NCBI RefSeq assembly: GCF_000003605.2
Contig: NW_003107095.1
Span: 97,577 to 147,699 of the forward strand
Direction: 5' to 3'
DNA from: Saccoglossus kowalevskii
Lineage: Eukaryota; Hemichordata; Enteropneusta; Harrimaniidae
DNA length: 50,123 bases
Part shown: positions 36,401 to 46,274 of the stretch, one piece after another
How the letters are laid out: each line of letters begins with the position of its first letter
Position numbering within the stretch: the first letter of the stretch is position 1
Notes under the pieces: model-generated
The model's database searches: none
What the model saw: the letters and a program-made list of their open reading frames with translations, nothing else
Told to the model about the DNA's origin: nothing
Translations under genes and position numbers: made by a program

Positions 36401-37726
36401 ATACTGGTTTCCTTTAGTTAACCTTGTGGGACGTAACTACCTTTGTACTTCCCCCTTGCCTCAACAAGAAGATTGTACTAGCAGTTTAACGACCTGGCAC
36501 ACACAAAGGGCATGACCTCATCCTGAAAAGAAACAATGGAGGACGATCAGGACAAAGTCACTCATTGTTATGCAAATCCAGTCAATTAGTGTCCAATGAA
36601 AACCCCTGAATACCAACATTCCAAGCATTTAGAAATAACTGTTTGTGTCTACAAACACATAATTTAACATAATTGTTTTATGGATCTGGATCTTGTGTTA
36701 TTTATCAAGCCTGAAGGTGAAAAAAAACATGGAGATGTGAGTGGGAGGAGACGGTTTATAACTGGGGACAACTCTCCCTCTCCCTATCTCTCAAATAAAA
36801 CGCATACAGTATATGGTTCTATATAATTTAACAATCGTTCAAAGTCAATGTGAAATGTCATTTTCGATATGGGTCCCATGCTACAAATGCAACACATTTA
36901 AAATATTTTGATGCAAAATGCAAACATTTGCTACGTGGTGCCTTAGGACAGGCTGTAGCGATGTAATCCCTCAGTTCGCCATCTTTCATTTCAAGATAAT
37001 TACAGATTACAGCTATAAATTTTCATGACTAAGTGTGTTCAGGACGAAATTTTCTGAAAGTCACTGTGACCCGTTAAAAATTCCATACTTTCCCCATTCA
37101 TGTCACAAAGGAGGAAAAAACGGTTTACAGTAAATTCTTGCATTTTGAGGGAGTGGGGGGTGAGGTGATGTTTGGGGTATATCAGTTACAAAGGAGACTT
37201 CAAATGGAACTCAATCGGGTGTGAAAAAATGTGGTTAAACTGAAAAACACAATCGGTAAGAAAGTAGTTAGTGAGGTCACGGAGATCACAAATGAAATAC
37301 GAGAAATGTCTCTCATAGACTCGTGATTTGAAGCTCAGGGAATACCACTACCAAAAGAAGAGCATTAAAAGCTAAACTAGTTTCCCAGATCTAAAACAAG
37401 TTAAATTGAAAATTCAAAGAATAGTCATCTGCAGAGTGTACCAAGGACAACCACTGGGTCACAAGATATGGACTTTTAAAGCATGGACGTTACTATCATA
37501 CTATATTTTTTCTATTTGAAGAGATATCTCTCATTGAAGCATGCATGAACTAAAATAGTATTTATCCGATGCCTGATCATTAAAATATGATTTATTCCAT
37601 AGACACACTTCTATCTTTTATTTACTTTTGCCTTCTAGTTATTCTTTATGATCGGCTGTAAGTCAAAGAAATAAATTGGAAAACCAAAACCAATTTTTGA
37701 ATTATGAACCTAATTTTTGTGCATTT
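32946..37726. other. Intronic sequence without recognised genes
   Basis: Mostly AT-rich with poly(A) runs. The direct repeat AGGTCAAGGTCA at 35854-35865 resembles an extended nuclear-receptor half-site. Open frames 33709-33957 and 33871-34185 (minus) overlap on opposite strands and show no domain. Confidence 0.55.
33391..33420 (+). repeat. Poly(A) run of 30
   Basis: Uninterrupted run of 30 A. It could be the tail of a retroposed sequence, but I could not define a head or target duplication. Shorter A/T runs occur at 7778, 27664, 34500 and 41022. Confidence 0.9.
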
Positions 37727-37880
37727 TGACCAATTCAAAATGGCTGCCAGAGTTGGGCTTTATACATAAGACATCAAAATTGTACTATTAATGTCACTGT
37801 TTCCACGGAAACAAGTTTGGGTACCCCTATTTTTTTGTTTGCTGTTTTTTTTTTTTATTTCTTGACACAACCTTTCATAC
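37727..37880. repeat. Interspersed repeat family E, copy 2
   Basis: CAATTCAAAATGGCTGCCAG followed by ATGTCACTGTTTCCACGGAA and ACAAGTTTGGGTACCCC, parallel to copy 1. Confidence 0.5.
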
Positions 37881-38089
37881 AGAAAAACAGTTAAGTCTAA
37901 ATCTCAACCAGATTTACTTACTTGATTAAAATGACAGTGGGATACAAATGATATAAATTAATTAATTGTGTAAATAACATAAACAATGATATCCACATGG
38001 TTCCATAATGTAACCCATGAGTGATTGGGTGATTGACAGCTCTCCCTGTCCTTTGACAGCTAATATATATATACCCTAATATTGACCTG

Positions 38090-38215
38090 ATTTCTCAATC
38101 CAAAATGGCTGCCAAAATGCGCTGCTATATGTAAAAAAAAAAACTTTGACATCAGTTTTTTTTACTTATTCCATGTAAACTAGTCCTGAATTAAATTAAA
38201 AACAGATTTGTCATT
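38090..38215. repeat. Interspersed repeat family E, copy 3
   Basis: CAATCCAAAATGGCTGCCAA followed by GACATCAG, TTCCATGTAAACTAGTCC. More diverged; about 360 bp from copy 2 in the same orientation, so a local duplication is also possible. Confidence 0.45.
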
Positions 38216-38447
38216 AAAAATTATAATCCTCTTCATGTTTAACCAAGAATTATTAATATTGTTATAGTTGATGAAATGGGAAAGGAGATGGAAGAAGTTA
38301 TGTTTGTCATAATCCTGTTTATCACAAGTGTGCTTTTTCCTTAAACTCCTGCATGATGACGTTCAGGTCGTTAATTGGCAGGAACAGATTCAAGGTCCCC
38401 AAATTGTCCATCCAGACTGATTCAGGCCAAAAATAAACTGAACCCAG

Positions 38448-38625
38448 TACTGTAAAATATTTAACTTTTGCTTAGATTTTTTTTTCTATTTTACCTAAAG
38501 GGATCATTCAGTGAAAATAAAATCCAGCAAATATACCCCTTTTCATATATTTTACATTCATCAAAAATTAGTGAAAATAAATTCCATACAAAACACTGAT
38601 AACATTTTTTCAGCAAAAATTAATG
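38448..38625. mobile_element. Palindromic TA-type MITE family A, 3' truncated
   Basis: Starts TACTGTAAAATATTTAAC and contains GTGAAAATAAAATCCAGC and AAATTCCATACAAAAC. It fades after CAGCAAAAATTAATG without the terminal CAGTA. Confidence 0.65.
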
Positions 38626-39810
38626 AAATGTGACATCACATCATGTCAGGCCAACCCAGCAGATTCACTGATAACTTTAGTAGTGTGGAAACATTAATTC
38701 AATCATTTGATACAAAGATCAACGCTTTACTTGATAGAGTACTTCAACTTAAAGTGTTACAATAAATGAACCTGCAGTGTAGCTGATAATGAACTTGACA
38801 TTTTGTCTAAAGACAGACATCAAGGTCGATCTTAATTACACTCTCCCAGAGAAAGTAATAGAAAAATCCGAAATGTTCAAAAAAATAAAACTATACTATT
38901 CCCTTTTCCTTTCATTTTTTTTTTTCAGAGACAACACCAGAAAAATATATTCACTGATAAAACATATACATGTACACATATAACCTTGCGCCAAATTCCA
39001 TCCCTATTATAGAGCCATATAACCTTCCTGAAATGTCATTATTTATATTACACAACCTTCAACAAGAATGGCATGAGCCAAGGCTTTAGACGAAATAGGA
39101 TACTGTGGTTTCATTGATATGTAGGTGTCTCTGGGGCTAATCCTATCAAATCCATGGGAGACGGAAAGTATAAACCTCTCGGCTGGCATTATTTCAGAAA
39201 TTGACATGTATCCATTTGGTGGTAGTGGTACTAGTGGTGGTGAAGGTGGAGGTCTCACCATAGTTTGGTTACAGTAAACCAATCCTTGAATAACCCCCTC
39301 TTTTTTTTTTTTTTTACAGTAAGAATTTCCAAGGTTATACTAAATAAATTATGCTGATGTAAAAGATGCATTCTGGCATTTCTCATGTGTGTAAAAAGGC
39401 TGTTGTGTATTTGTAAATGGAACCAGACAAATTGTTTATATGAAATATATGAGAAATTAAACACACAGTTTATGAATTCTAAATACATAAATTGTGTGTG
39501 TTCATTTACTTTCATTGTGTTATTTAATCACTATTGTAAGGTAATTACCAAAATACCTAATGGTTTGTATGTGCAGTGGGTCGCTCTGATTCGTTTATGA
39601 TTTGGAATAAAGCAAAATCATTCAGTCTTATTCATTTAAATATAGTACGAGTATGTGTACGATAATACGAGTGACTGAATGGAATTTCAACACGGATATC
39701 ACAGTTATAAGACTGGATTTCTTATTGTCATTGTAATGTGTAAGAACGCCCCCCTTCGATCGCCGAGAAAACCGAACTGACACCATTTTTTTTGTCCTAC
39801 GGACGTCCAC
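38626..39810. other. Intronic sequence next to the liprin exon
   Basis: The minus-strand frame 39043-39282 reads coding-like in places (MSISEIMPAERFILSVSHGF) but has no recognised domain, acceptor or donor. It may be a fossil fragment. The rest is AT-rich. Confidence 0.45.
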
Positions 39811-40000
39811 AACACAGGCGCATGATTGACGGGTCTGTGGATATTACGAGCGAACTGGAGTACAGGGCACACCGACTATTCCACATCAAAAGCCAATATC
39901 CGAACGTGGAGGCCTATTTGCTTCTGCAAGCTTCCAAGATGGCTGACCGCGAGCTCAGCGAATGACATCAATAAGGGGGCCACAGTCCGGAACGAAGGGA
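39811..40000 (+). promoter_or_regulatory. GC-rich segment with YY1-like motif just inside the intron
   Basis: The plus strand reads CCAAGATGGCTGACCGCGAG near 39936-39955. AAGATGGC matches the YY1 core-promoter element often found over or just downstream of start sites. From its ATG the plus strand reads MADRELSE then stop, so it is not an obvious coding exon. It could be a divergent promoter or a downstream liprin promoter element. Confidence 0.3.
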
Positions 40001-40063
40001 ATCGATGATTTATACCGTACGGCAATCGCCGTAAGAATTGGGTTTATCGAGAGAGGGACCTAC

Positions 40064-40303
40064 CTGGGGAAGATTACTGCCTATCTGTTTTTGGAGCGAC
40101 TCACGTTCCCTGTCAAGTTCTTGCATTCTTTCTTGGGTATCTGCTAATGTCTCTTGGGTCTCCCGCAATGATTCCATCAACTTATCCCGTTCATCGAGCA
40201 TATTCACCATGAGCTGCTCAAAGTTCGTCTCACTGTCACTGCACTGCGATTCCCGCTGGCAAGCGGAGTCTTCCGAAATTGTTGGCATAACGTCACACAT
40301 CAT
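40064..40303 (-). CDS. PPFIA: Liprin-alpha (PPFIA family), first coding exon, partial gene
   Basis: Liprin-alpha is a cytoplasmic scaffold that organises presynaptic active zones and binds LAR-type receptor phosphatases, RIM/ELKS and kinesin-3. This exon encodes the N-terminus: residues 1-12 read MMCDVMPTISED, then a polar Ser/Glu stretch, then FEQLMVNMLDERD (28-40) opening a coiled coil (about 36-80) that ends in NLPQ. These are hallmark segments of the family. The start is an ATGATG pair at 40303, with an in-frame TGA 12 bases upstream and no competing ATG between. After codon 80 the minus strand reads CAG|GTAGGT, an excellent donor in phase 0. The remaining coiled coil and the SAM domains lie beyond the window, since no later exon was recognised down to position 1. 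A possible acceptor (TTTATTCCTAG on the minus strand, about 40319) lies just upstream of the ATG, so a separate 5'UTR exon is possible. The paralogue is not resolved. Confidence 0.93.
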
Positions 40304-40770
40304 TGTCAGGTATCATACACTAGGAATAAAGCTCCTTCCGACTCGCAGCTACAATGTGATTTCGGTTTGGTTTCCGTATTTAGCACACTCACTGGCGGGG
40401 TACGGTAGACTGTGCACGGCAAATATAACCCAAAGTAGTAGATAAACACACACACTCGGAGTCCGCGGATTAGATCGGTTTTCCCGCGTTTCTTCGGTCA
40501 TACCATGATTGATCTGCGCATCCGAGAAATTATAAAATATCAATATTTCCTATGAAATTCCTAATTCGGTGTCATTCCCATGGAAACAGTGTGAAATCCC
40601 GTGTTCAAAGTACAGTAAAGCGTCGCGATTCGACGATCGGAAAGGGTGCCTTCGTCTCGATTCTCCCGACATGCTTTGCGATGACCCCACCCCCACTGTG
40701 ACATTCCTCGGGTCATTTGCATAATGGGACTGAATTCTGATTCTCTGTGCACCTCGCAACACTGTAAATT
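40304..40770 (-). promoter_or_regulatory. Putative liprin-alpha 5'UTR/promoter region
   Basis: This stretch upstream of the liprin ATG is richer in G+C and CpG than its surroundings (for example CGGAGTCCGCGG near 40460 and CGTCGCGATTCGACGATCGG near 40620). A segment near 40660-40682 (ATTCTCCCGACATGCTTTGCG) partly resembles a ZNF143/Staf site, a common promoter-proximal motif. A TTTATAA word lies near 40530 on the minus strand. The start site cannot be placed from sequence alone. Confidence 0.4.
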
Positions 40771-41334
40771 GGGGGACTGAAATATTGTTATATATTACTC
40801 AATCTTAAATTGTCTGTATATCGATATGTAAATGTTAAAGGAAACAAAACGTGCGATATGATATACTCTTTAAAGGTATACGATACTGATACTGTTCACC
40901 GTGTATAACGACTCGCCACAAGTCGGCGCTGTTTAGAAACATTGTCCCAGTAAGCATATTGCAGTGACCAAAACTGTAATGCCAACCAATTCGTTAGATC
41001 GATTTTGCGTTTTTATTTCCAAAAAAAAAAAAAAAAAAATACGTAACCTAATATACGGGAAAATTCGATATGCGCCTTGACAATGATGTAATTTTCTATC
41101 CGCCCTTGTCTATGTTCTTAATATTTGTCTTACTACAGAAGACTGGAAATTTCAGTCAGACCATTCTGACCCAAGTACCAAGTTATATTGAGGGTATATG
41201 TGATACTGAACGGAGATAGAAATCATGTAAATTGAGGGAAAGGAGAATGGGTCCTCATCTGCCACAAGTCTCAATGCGTTAATCAGTAGATCAGCAACTC
41301 ATAATAATGTATATCAAATCTGTATCTTACTTCA

Positions 41335-44000
41335 GGTAATGTCAGTAACTCATCTGAGTAATCAATTAAACGTTAGTACATGTAATTAGTTAAAGTCAGT
41401 AACAAATCTGAGTAATGTAATTAAAACCACTAACTCATATGAGTAATGCAATTAAAGTCGGTAACTAATCTGAGCAATGTAATTAAAGTTAGGAACTCAT
41501 CTGAGTAATGTAATTAAAGTTAGGAACTCATCTGAGTAATGTAATTAAAGTCGGTAACTAATCTGAGTAATGCAATTAAAGTCAGTAACTACTAGTAATC
41601 TGAGTAATGCAATTAACGTCAGTAACTAATCTGAGTAATGCAATTAAAGTCGGTAACTAATCTGAGTAATGCAATTAAAGTCGGTAACTAATCTGAGTAA
41701 TGCAATTAAAGTTAGGAACTAATCTGAGTAATGTAATTAAAGTCAGTAACTAATCTGAGTAATGCAATTAAAGTCGGTAACTAATCTGAGTAATGTAATT
41801 AACGTCAGTAACTAATCTGAGTAATGCAATTAAAGTGAGGAACTCATCTGAGTAATGTAATTAAAGTCGGTAACTAATCAGAGTAATGCAATTAACGTCA
41901 GTAACTAATCTGAGTAATGCAATCAACGTCAGTAACTAATCTGAGTAATGCAATTAAAGTCGGTTACTAATCTGATTAATGCAATTAAAGTCGGTAACTA
42001 ATCTGAGTAATGTAATTAAAGTCGGTAACTAATCTGAGTAATGTAATTAAAGTCAGTAACTAATCTGAGTAATGCAATTAAAGTTAGGAACTTATCTGAG
42101 TAATGTAATTAAAGTCGGTAACTAGTCTGAGTAATGCAATTAAAGTTAGGAACTCATCTGAGTAATGTAATTAAAGTCGGTAACTAATCTGAGTAATGCA
42201 ATTAAAGTTAGGAACTCATCTGAGTAATGTAATTAAAGTCGGTTACTAATCTAAGTAATGCAATTAAAGTCGGTAACTAATCTGAGTAATGCAATTAAAG
42301 TTAGGAACTCATCTGAGTAATGTAATTAAAGTCGGTAACTAATCTGAGTAATGCAATTAAAGTTAGGAACTCATCTGAGTAATGCAATTAAAGTCGGTTA
42401 CTAATCTAAGTAATGCAATTAAAGTCGGTAACTAATCTGAGTAATGCAATTAAAGTTAGGAACTCATCCGAGTAATGTAATTAAAGTCGGTAACTAGTCT
42501 GAGTAATGCAATTAAAGTTAGGAACTCATCTGAGTAATGTAATTAAAGTCGGTAACTAATCTGAGTAATGCAATTAAAGTTAGAAACTCATCTGAGTAAT
42601 ATAATTAAAGTCGGTAACTAATCTGAGTAATGCAATTAACGTCAGTAACTAATCTGAGTAATGCAATTAAAGTCGGTAACTAATCTGAGTAATGTAATTA
42701 AAGTCAGTAACTAATCTGAGTAATGCAATTAAAGTCGGTAACTAATCTGAGTACTGCAATTAACGTCAGTAACTAATCTGAGTAATGTAATTAAAGTCAG
42801 TAACTAATCTGAGTAATGTAATTAAAGTCAGTAACTAATCTGAGTAATGCAATTAAATTCAGTAACTAATCTGAGTAATGCAATTAAAGTCGGTAACTAA
42901 TCTAAGTAATGCAACTAAAGTCAGTAACTAATCTGAGTAATGCAATTAAAGTCGGTAACTAATCTGAGTAATGCAATTAACGTCAGTAACTAATCTGAGT
43001 AATGCAATCAACGTCAGTAACTAATCTGAGTAATGCAATTAAAGTCGGTTACTAATCTGAGTAATGCAATTAAAGTCGGTAACTAATCTGAGTAATGTAA
43101 TTAAAGTCGGTAAGTAATCTGAGTAATGTAATTAAAGTCAGTAACTAATCTGTGTAATGCAATTAAAGTCGGTAACTAATCTGAGTAATGCAATTAAAGT
43201 CAGTAACTAATCTGAGTAATGCAATTAAAGTCGGTAACTAATCTGAGTAATGCAATTAACGTCAGTAACTAATCTGAGTAATGCAATTAAAGTCAGTAAC
43301 TAATCTGAGTAATGCAATTAAAGTCGGTAACTAATCTGAGTAATGCAATCAACGTCAGTAACTAATCTGAGTAATGCAATCAACGTCAGTAACTAATCTG
43401 AGTAATGCAATCAACGTCAGTAACTAATCTGAGTAATGCAATTAAAGTCGGTTACTAATCTGAGTAATGCAATTAAAGTCGGTAACTAATCTGAGTAATG
43501 TAATTAAAGTCGGTAACTAATCTGAGTAATGCAATTAAAGTCAGTAACTAATCTGAGTAATGCAATTAAAGTCGGTAACTAATCTGAGTAATGCAATTAA
43601 AGTCAGTAACTAATCTGAGTAATGCAATTAAAGTCGGTAACTAATCTGAGTAATGCAATTAAAGTCAGTAACTAATCTGAGTAATGCAATTAAAGTCGGT
43701 AACTAATCTGAGTAATGCAATTAAAGTCGGTAACTAATCTGAGTAATGCAATTAAAGTCGGTAACTAATCTGAGTAATGTGATTAAAGTCAGTAACTGAT
43801 CTGAGTAATGTAATTAAAATTAGTAACTAATCTGAGTAATGTAATTAACGTCAGTAATTGATCCGAGTAATGTAATTAAAGTAAGTCACTCACTCATATG
43901 AGCAATGCAATTAAAGTCAGTAACTGATCCGAGTAATGTAATTAAAGTCAGTAACTGATCTGATCAATGTAACTAAAATCAGTAACTCGCCTGAGTACAC
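41335..44000 (+). repeat. 31 bp satellite array (about 85 units) upstream of liprin exon
   Basis: Tandem units of TAATCTGAGTAATGCAATTA then AAGTCGGTAAC, period 31 bp, about 2.7 kb. Variant units (TTAGGAACTCAT versus CGGTAACTAAT) alternate between about 42070 and 42600, giving a 62 bp dimer. A marker combination (GCAATCAACGTCAGTAAC followed by GTCGGTTACTAATC) recurs near 41920, 43010 and 43430, implying duplication of blocks of many units. It begins about 1 kb upstream of the liprin ATG. Confidence 0.97.
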
Positions 44001-44031
44001 TACTCAGGCGAGTTACTGATTTTAGTTACAT
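43967..44031. repeat. Perfect 31 bp inverted repeat with 3-nt loop
   Basis: Arms 43967-43997 and 44001-44031 are exact reverse complements around a CAC loop. The inner stem is AACTCGCCTGAGTA / TACTCAGGCGAGTT. The arms are built from 31 bp satellite sequence, so one unit appears to have been copied in inverted orientation at the array edge. Confidence 0.97.
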
Positions 44032-44240
44032 CGAGAAAATAACTCGTCTGAGTCATGTAACTCAAATCTGTATCTTTCACGAGTAGAGTAAATCAAGTCA
44101 GTAACTTCTTTTAATAATTTATCTCGATAGAGTCAGTAACCATAGTCATGTACGTCAAGTAACTCATCTGAGTAGTATAACTCAAGTCTGTAACGTCTGT
44201 AAATAATGTAACTAAAGTCTGTAACTCCTCATACGTAATA
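44032..44240 (+). repeat. Decayed edge of the 31 bp satellite
   Basis: Degenerate units (AACTCGTCTGAGTCATGTAA, CAGTAACTTC, AACTCATCTGAGTAG) continue in plus orientation beyond the inverted repeat with irregular spacing. Confidence 0.75.
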
Positions 44241-44989
44241 CCTGAACCCAATACGTAACCCAATTCTGTCATACTCAAGGTTTTCCAAAAGAAGTAAAAA
44301 CAAATGTAATTTAAGTCATTGCATAATTGGCTAACGTGTTTCGTGTGACATGAGTATGAACAATATTTATGCTCGTTGACAGGCCATACAATGCGCATGC
44401 GTCATGACGTTTATTTAACGAGTTTAATTTATAATATTACCAGTATTCATTCTTCATTGTTGTCGAATATTTTACGTAATAAAAGTATTGGAATAATTTT
44501 CAGAATCATGAAATTGTATAGTTTATTATAGACTTTGTATTCATATATAGCTGGTAATATTAATCTATGTATTATTGTATATTTATTTTTATGCCTAGCA
44601 AATTAAAAACAAAGTTGAAAATAGAGAACGAGGCGTGGGTAATGTACATTATGCAGATATATGAGTATATACGCAGTAACGTGCTTGCAAAAAAAAATAC
44701 GTCTATAAAAAATATTTGACTATTTTGGAAATAACAATGGCATAATTTTTTAGAATACTCAAGATACTATTCGCAGATCAACAAACAACACATGTTATCG
44801 TTCATCATTTATGGCTTGGGGATAGTCATCATACTGATGTAAAAAACGAAGTCACGCGACACTTGGCCCGGGGTGCCGTAAAATATAAACACTTGTTATA
44901 CACATCCATTATTTATTCCACGTGCCGATAACATTTAATTGATAGGTACTGACAGGTGGAGACGAGTTTTACATGTAAGTATTTGTCTA
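44241..44989. other. Upstream flank between satellite and transposon nest
   Basis: AT-rich, with an NRF1-like TGCGCATGCG at 44392-44401 followed by TCATGAC. No gene seen. Confidence 0.5.
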
Positions 44990-45044
44990 GATACATCACA
45001 GTCCCTCTATCACCGGTCTGGAAACGCTTAGTATTCTATTGTAC

Positions 45045-45078
45045 CATAGACCTTAGAAAGAGATTTCTAAGGTCTATG
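45045..45078. mobile_element. 34-nt palindromic insertion with 7 bp duplication
   Basis: Arms CATAGACCTTAGAAA (45045-45059) and TTTCTAAGGTCTATG (45064-45078) pair perfectly around a GAGA loop. Exact 7 bp direct repeats ATTGTAC flank it (45038-45044 and 45079-45085). It lies inside the 616 bp element, so it is nested. Its arm sequence differs from the CACAGTCCC family. Confidence 0.75.
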
Positions 45079-45222
45079 ATTGTACTAACCCTCGTAACGG
45101 GCAAATAAATCGTTGACACCTTACGCCAAGTTATCCCGAAAATAAACTCCCATTGATGTAGTCGTGCATATCATTAACCCACTGGAAGTTACCATGATAC
45201 TTAGCGATTTGGGTCATTGCGC

Positions 45223-45492
45223 ATGCGTCATTACCAGCACACGAATCACAACATTACCATGTGGAAGGCTTACGACGATTTTGTCGAATTCGACGATGAC
45301 AACATTGATTGGGATTTTGTTTTAAAAGACGTCATTGAGGAAGAAATCCATGAAGTGCATAAAGATAAACCATGTAGTTCAACCAGTGCCGAAAACATAC
45401 CGGAGAAACTTTTACGAGGCATGATTGCCACGCCCACACGCCTGTCAAAACTCCACAACTGCTATCTGAATGTAAACAAAATTTGTCCATGA
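45223..45492 (+). CDS. Unrecognised small acidic ORF inside the 616 bp transposon
   Basis: Reading from ATG at 45223 gives 89 residues; an ATG at 45259 with better context (ACCATGT) gives 77. The product is rich in Asp/Glu in its first half (VEFDDDNIDWDF, VIEEEIHEVHKDK), then has a Ser-rich spot (CSSTSAEN) and a basic/Cys tail. No known domain is evident to me. Base use looks more coding-like than its surroundings, and an AATAAA lies about 75 bases past the stop. It could be a remnant of an element protein, a captured host exon, or chance. Confidence 0.3.
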   Translation: MRHYQHTNHNITMWKAYDDFVEFDDDNIDWDFVLKDVIEEEIHEVHKDKPCSSTSAENIPEKLLRGMIATPTRLSKLHNCYLNVNKICP

Positions 45493-45746
45493 AATTAAAC
45501 TCTTTATTACATCCCAAACAGAATTAAACCACCCCATTAGTTTCAGAAGTAGTTTCTTTAATCACCAAATAAAAATGGAATTGGAGAATCACCCCATGAT
45601 AGAGGGACTGTGGATACATGTACCGGTACGTTATTGCTGTACTTTGTTTATTTGCATTCTGGAATACAGTAGGTTCGGGGGTTTCTTACGAAGTTCAGAC
45701 ATAATCTAAAGTGTCCGGGAGAGGTCGTCATCTGTTGTAAATGCTT

Positions 45747-46274
45747 ATTGCCGGCCCGGCGGTGGCACTCATGCGGTATATGGGTACCCATGCTTGTTCC
45801 CCATTTTCAAACACTAGCCCTTTTCTCTGATAATTTCTCATAAAATACCACCTATTTATACTAAATCTGGGAGAAATTTAAAGTATAAACACACCCTTTT
45901 TTCCAAAATCTGGGAGCTTGTATTTATTTACCTAACACTATGTGTGCACATTTTAGGAGTCATAAAGAATAACTTTTCTTATCCTTCTGAACTGTGCTGT
46001 AATTTACTATCATCCCTCCCGATTACGAAGTTCACGCTGTTTAATATACCGTGACATTCTTCTTAGTACGTTCGCCGGGTACGTACGCATTGCGTTGCCG
46101 GGGATCGTTGAACGCTACATTTCCCCCCATTATTTTTTTTTTAAATGTACCCCCTTTTTACGATTTCACGGACCGTGGTATTCAACAAAAATAACCCCCT
46201 TTCTCCGAGAATATAGGAACGCTGATGCGTACCATTTTTGTTCTGGAAGTGCCACCACCGGGATTACCGGCAGT
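45747..46274. mobile_element. About 528 bp TIR element (GGTGGCAC termini)
   Basis: Left end ATTGCCGG-CCCGGCGGTGGCAC (45747-45768) matches the reverse complement of the right end GTGCCACCACCGGG-ATTACCGGCAGT (46249-46274) with one small indel and a few substitutions. The interior has pyrimidine-rich blocks (CCCCCTTTTT, TTTCCCCCCATT). Small open frames such as 46095-46298 are not recognisable. Superfamily not assigned; no clear target duplication seen. Confidence 0.6.

Larger units (their letters stand above)
1..40063 (-). other. Probable giant first coding intron of liprin-alpha
   Basis: The donor at 40058-40063 (GTAGGT on the minus strand) opens an intron that must run past position 1 unless an unrecognised exon is present. 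I looked on the minus strand for the next liprin coiled-coil segment (family motifs such as [29 protein letters not shown]) and saw none. Large 5' introns are common in this gene family. The intron is dominated by AT-rich DNA, minisatellites and small transposons. Transcript data could split it with short exons not visible to me. Confidence 0.65.
44997..45612. mobile_element. 616 bp TIR transposon with 7 bp target duplication
   Basis: Perfect 16 bp terminal inverted repeats CACAGTCCCTCTATCA (44997-45012) and TGATAGAGGGACTGTG (45597-45612). Flanked by exact 7 bp direct repeats GATACAT (44990-44996 and 45613-45619). It holds an open frame (45223-45492), a nested 34-nt palindrome and an AATAAA word near 45568. 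A 7 bp duplication is close to the 7-8 bp of P or hAT superfamilies; the TIR does not let me decide. Confidence 0.9.

Noticed and set aside
39043-39282. Possible second liprin or other exon on the minus strand
   Set aside because: The sequence does not match liprin-alpha, and no acceptable acceptor or donor borders it.
40038-40445. 135-codon plus-strand open frame over the liprin exon
   Set aside because: Antisense shadow of the liprin coding exon; Ser/Leu-rich composition reflects the reverse complement of coiled-coil codons.
41335-44000. CRISPR-like array (regular 31 bp repeats)
   Set aside because: Units are contiguous with no unique spacers, and the DNA is eukaryotic; it is a satellite.
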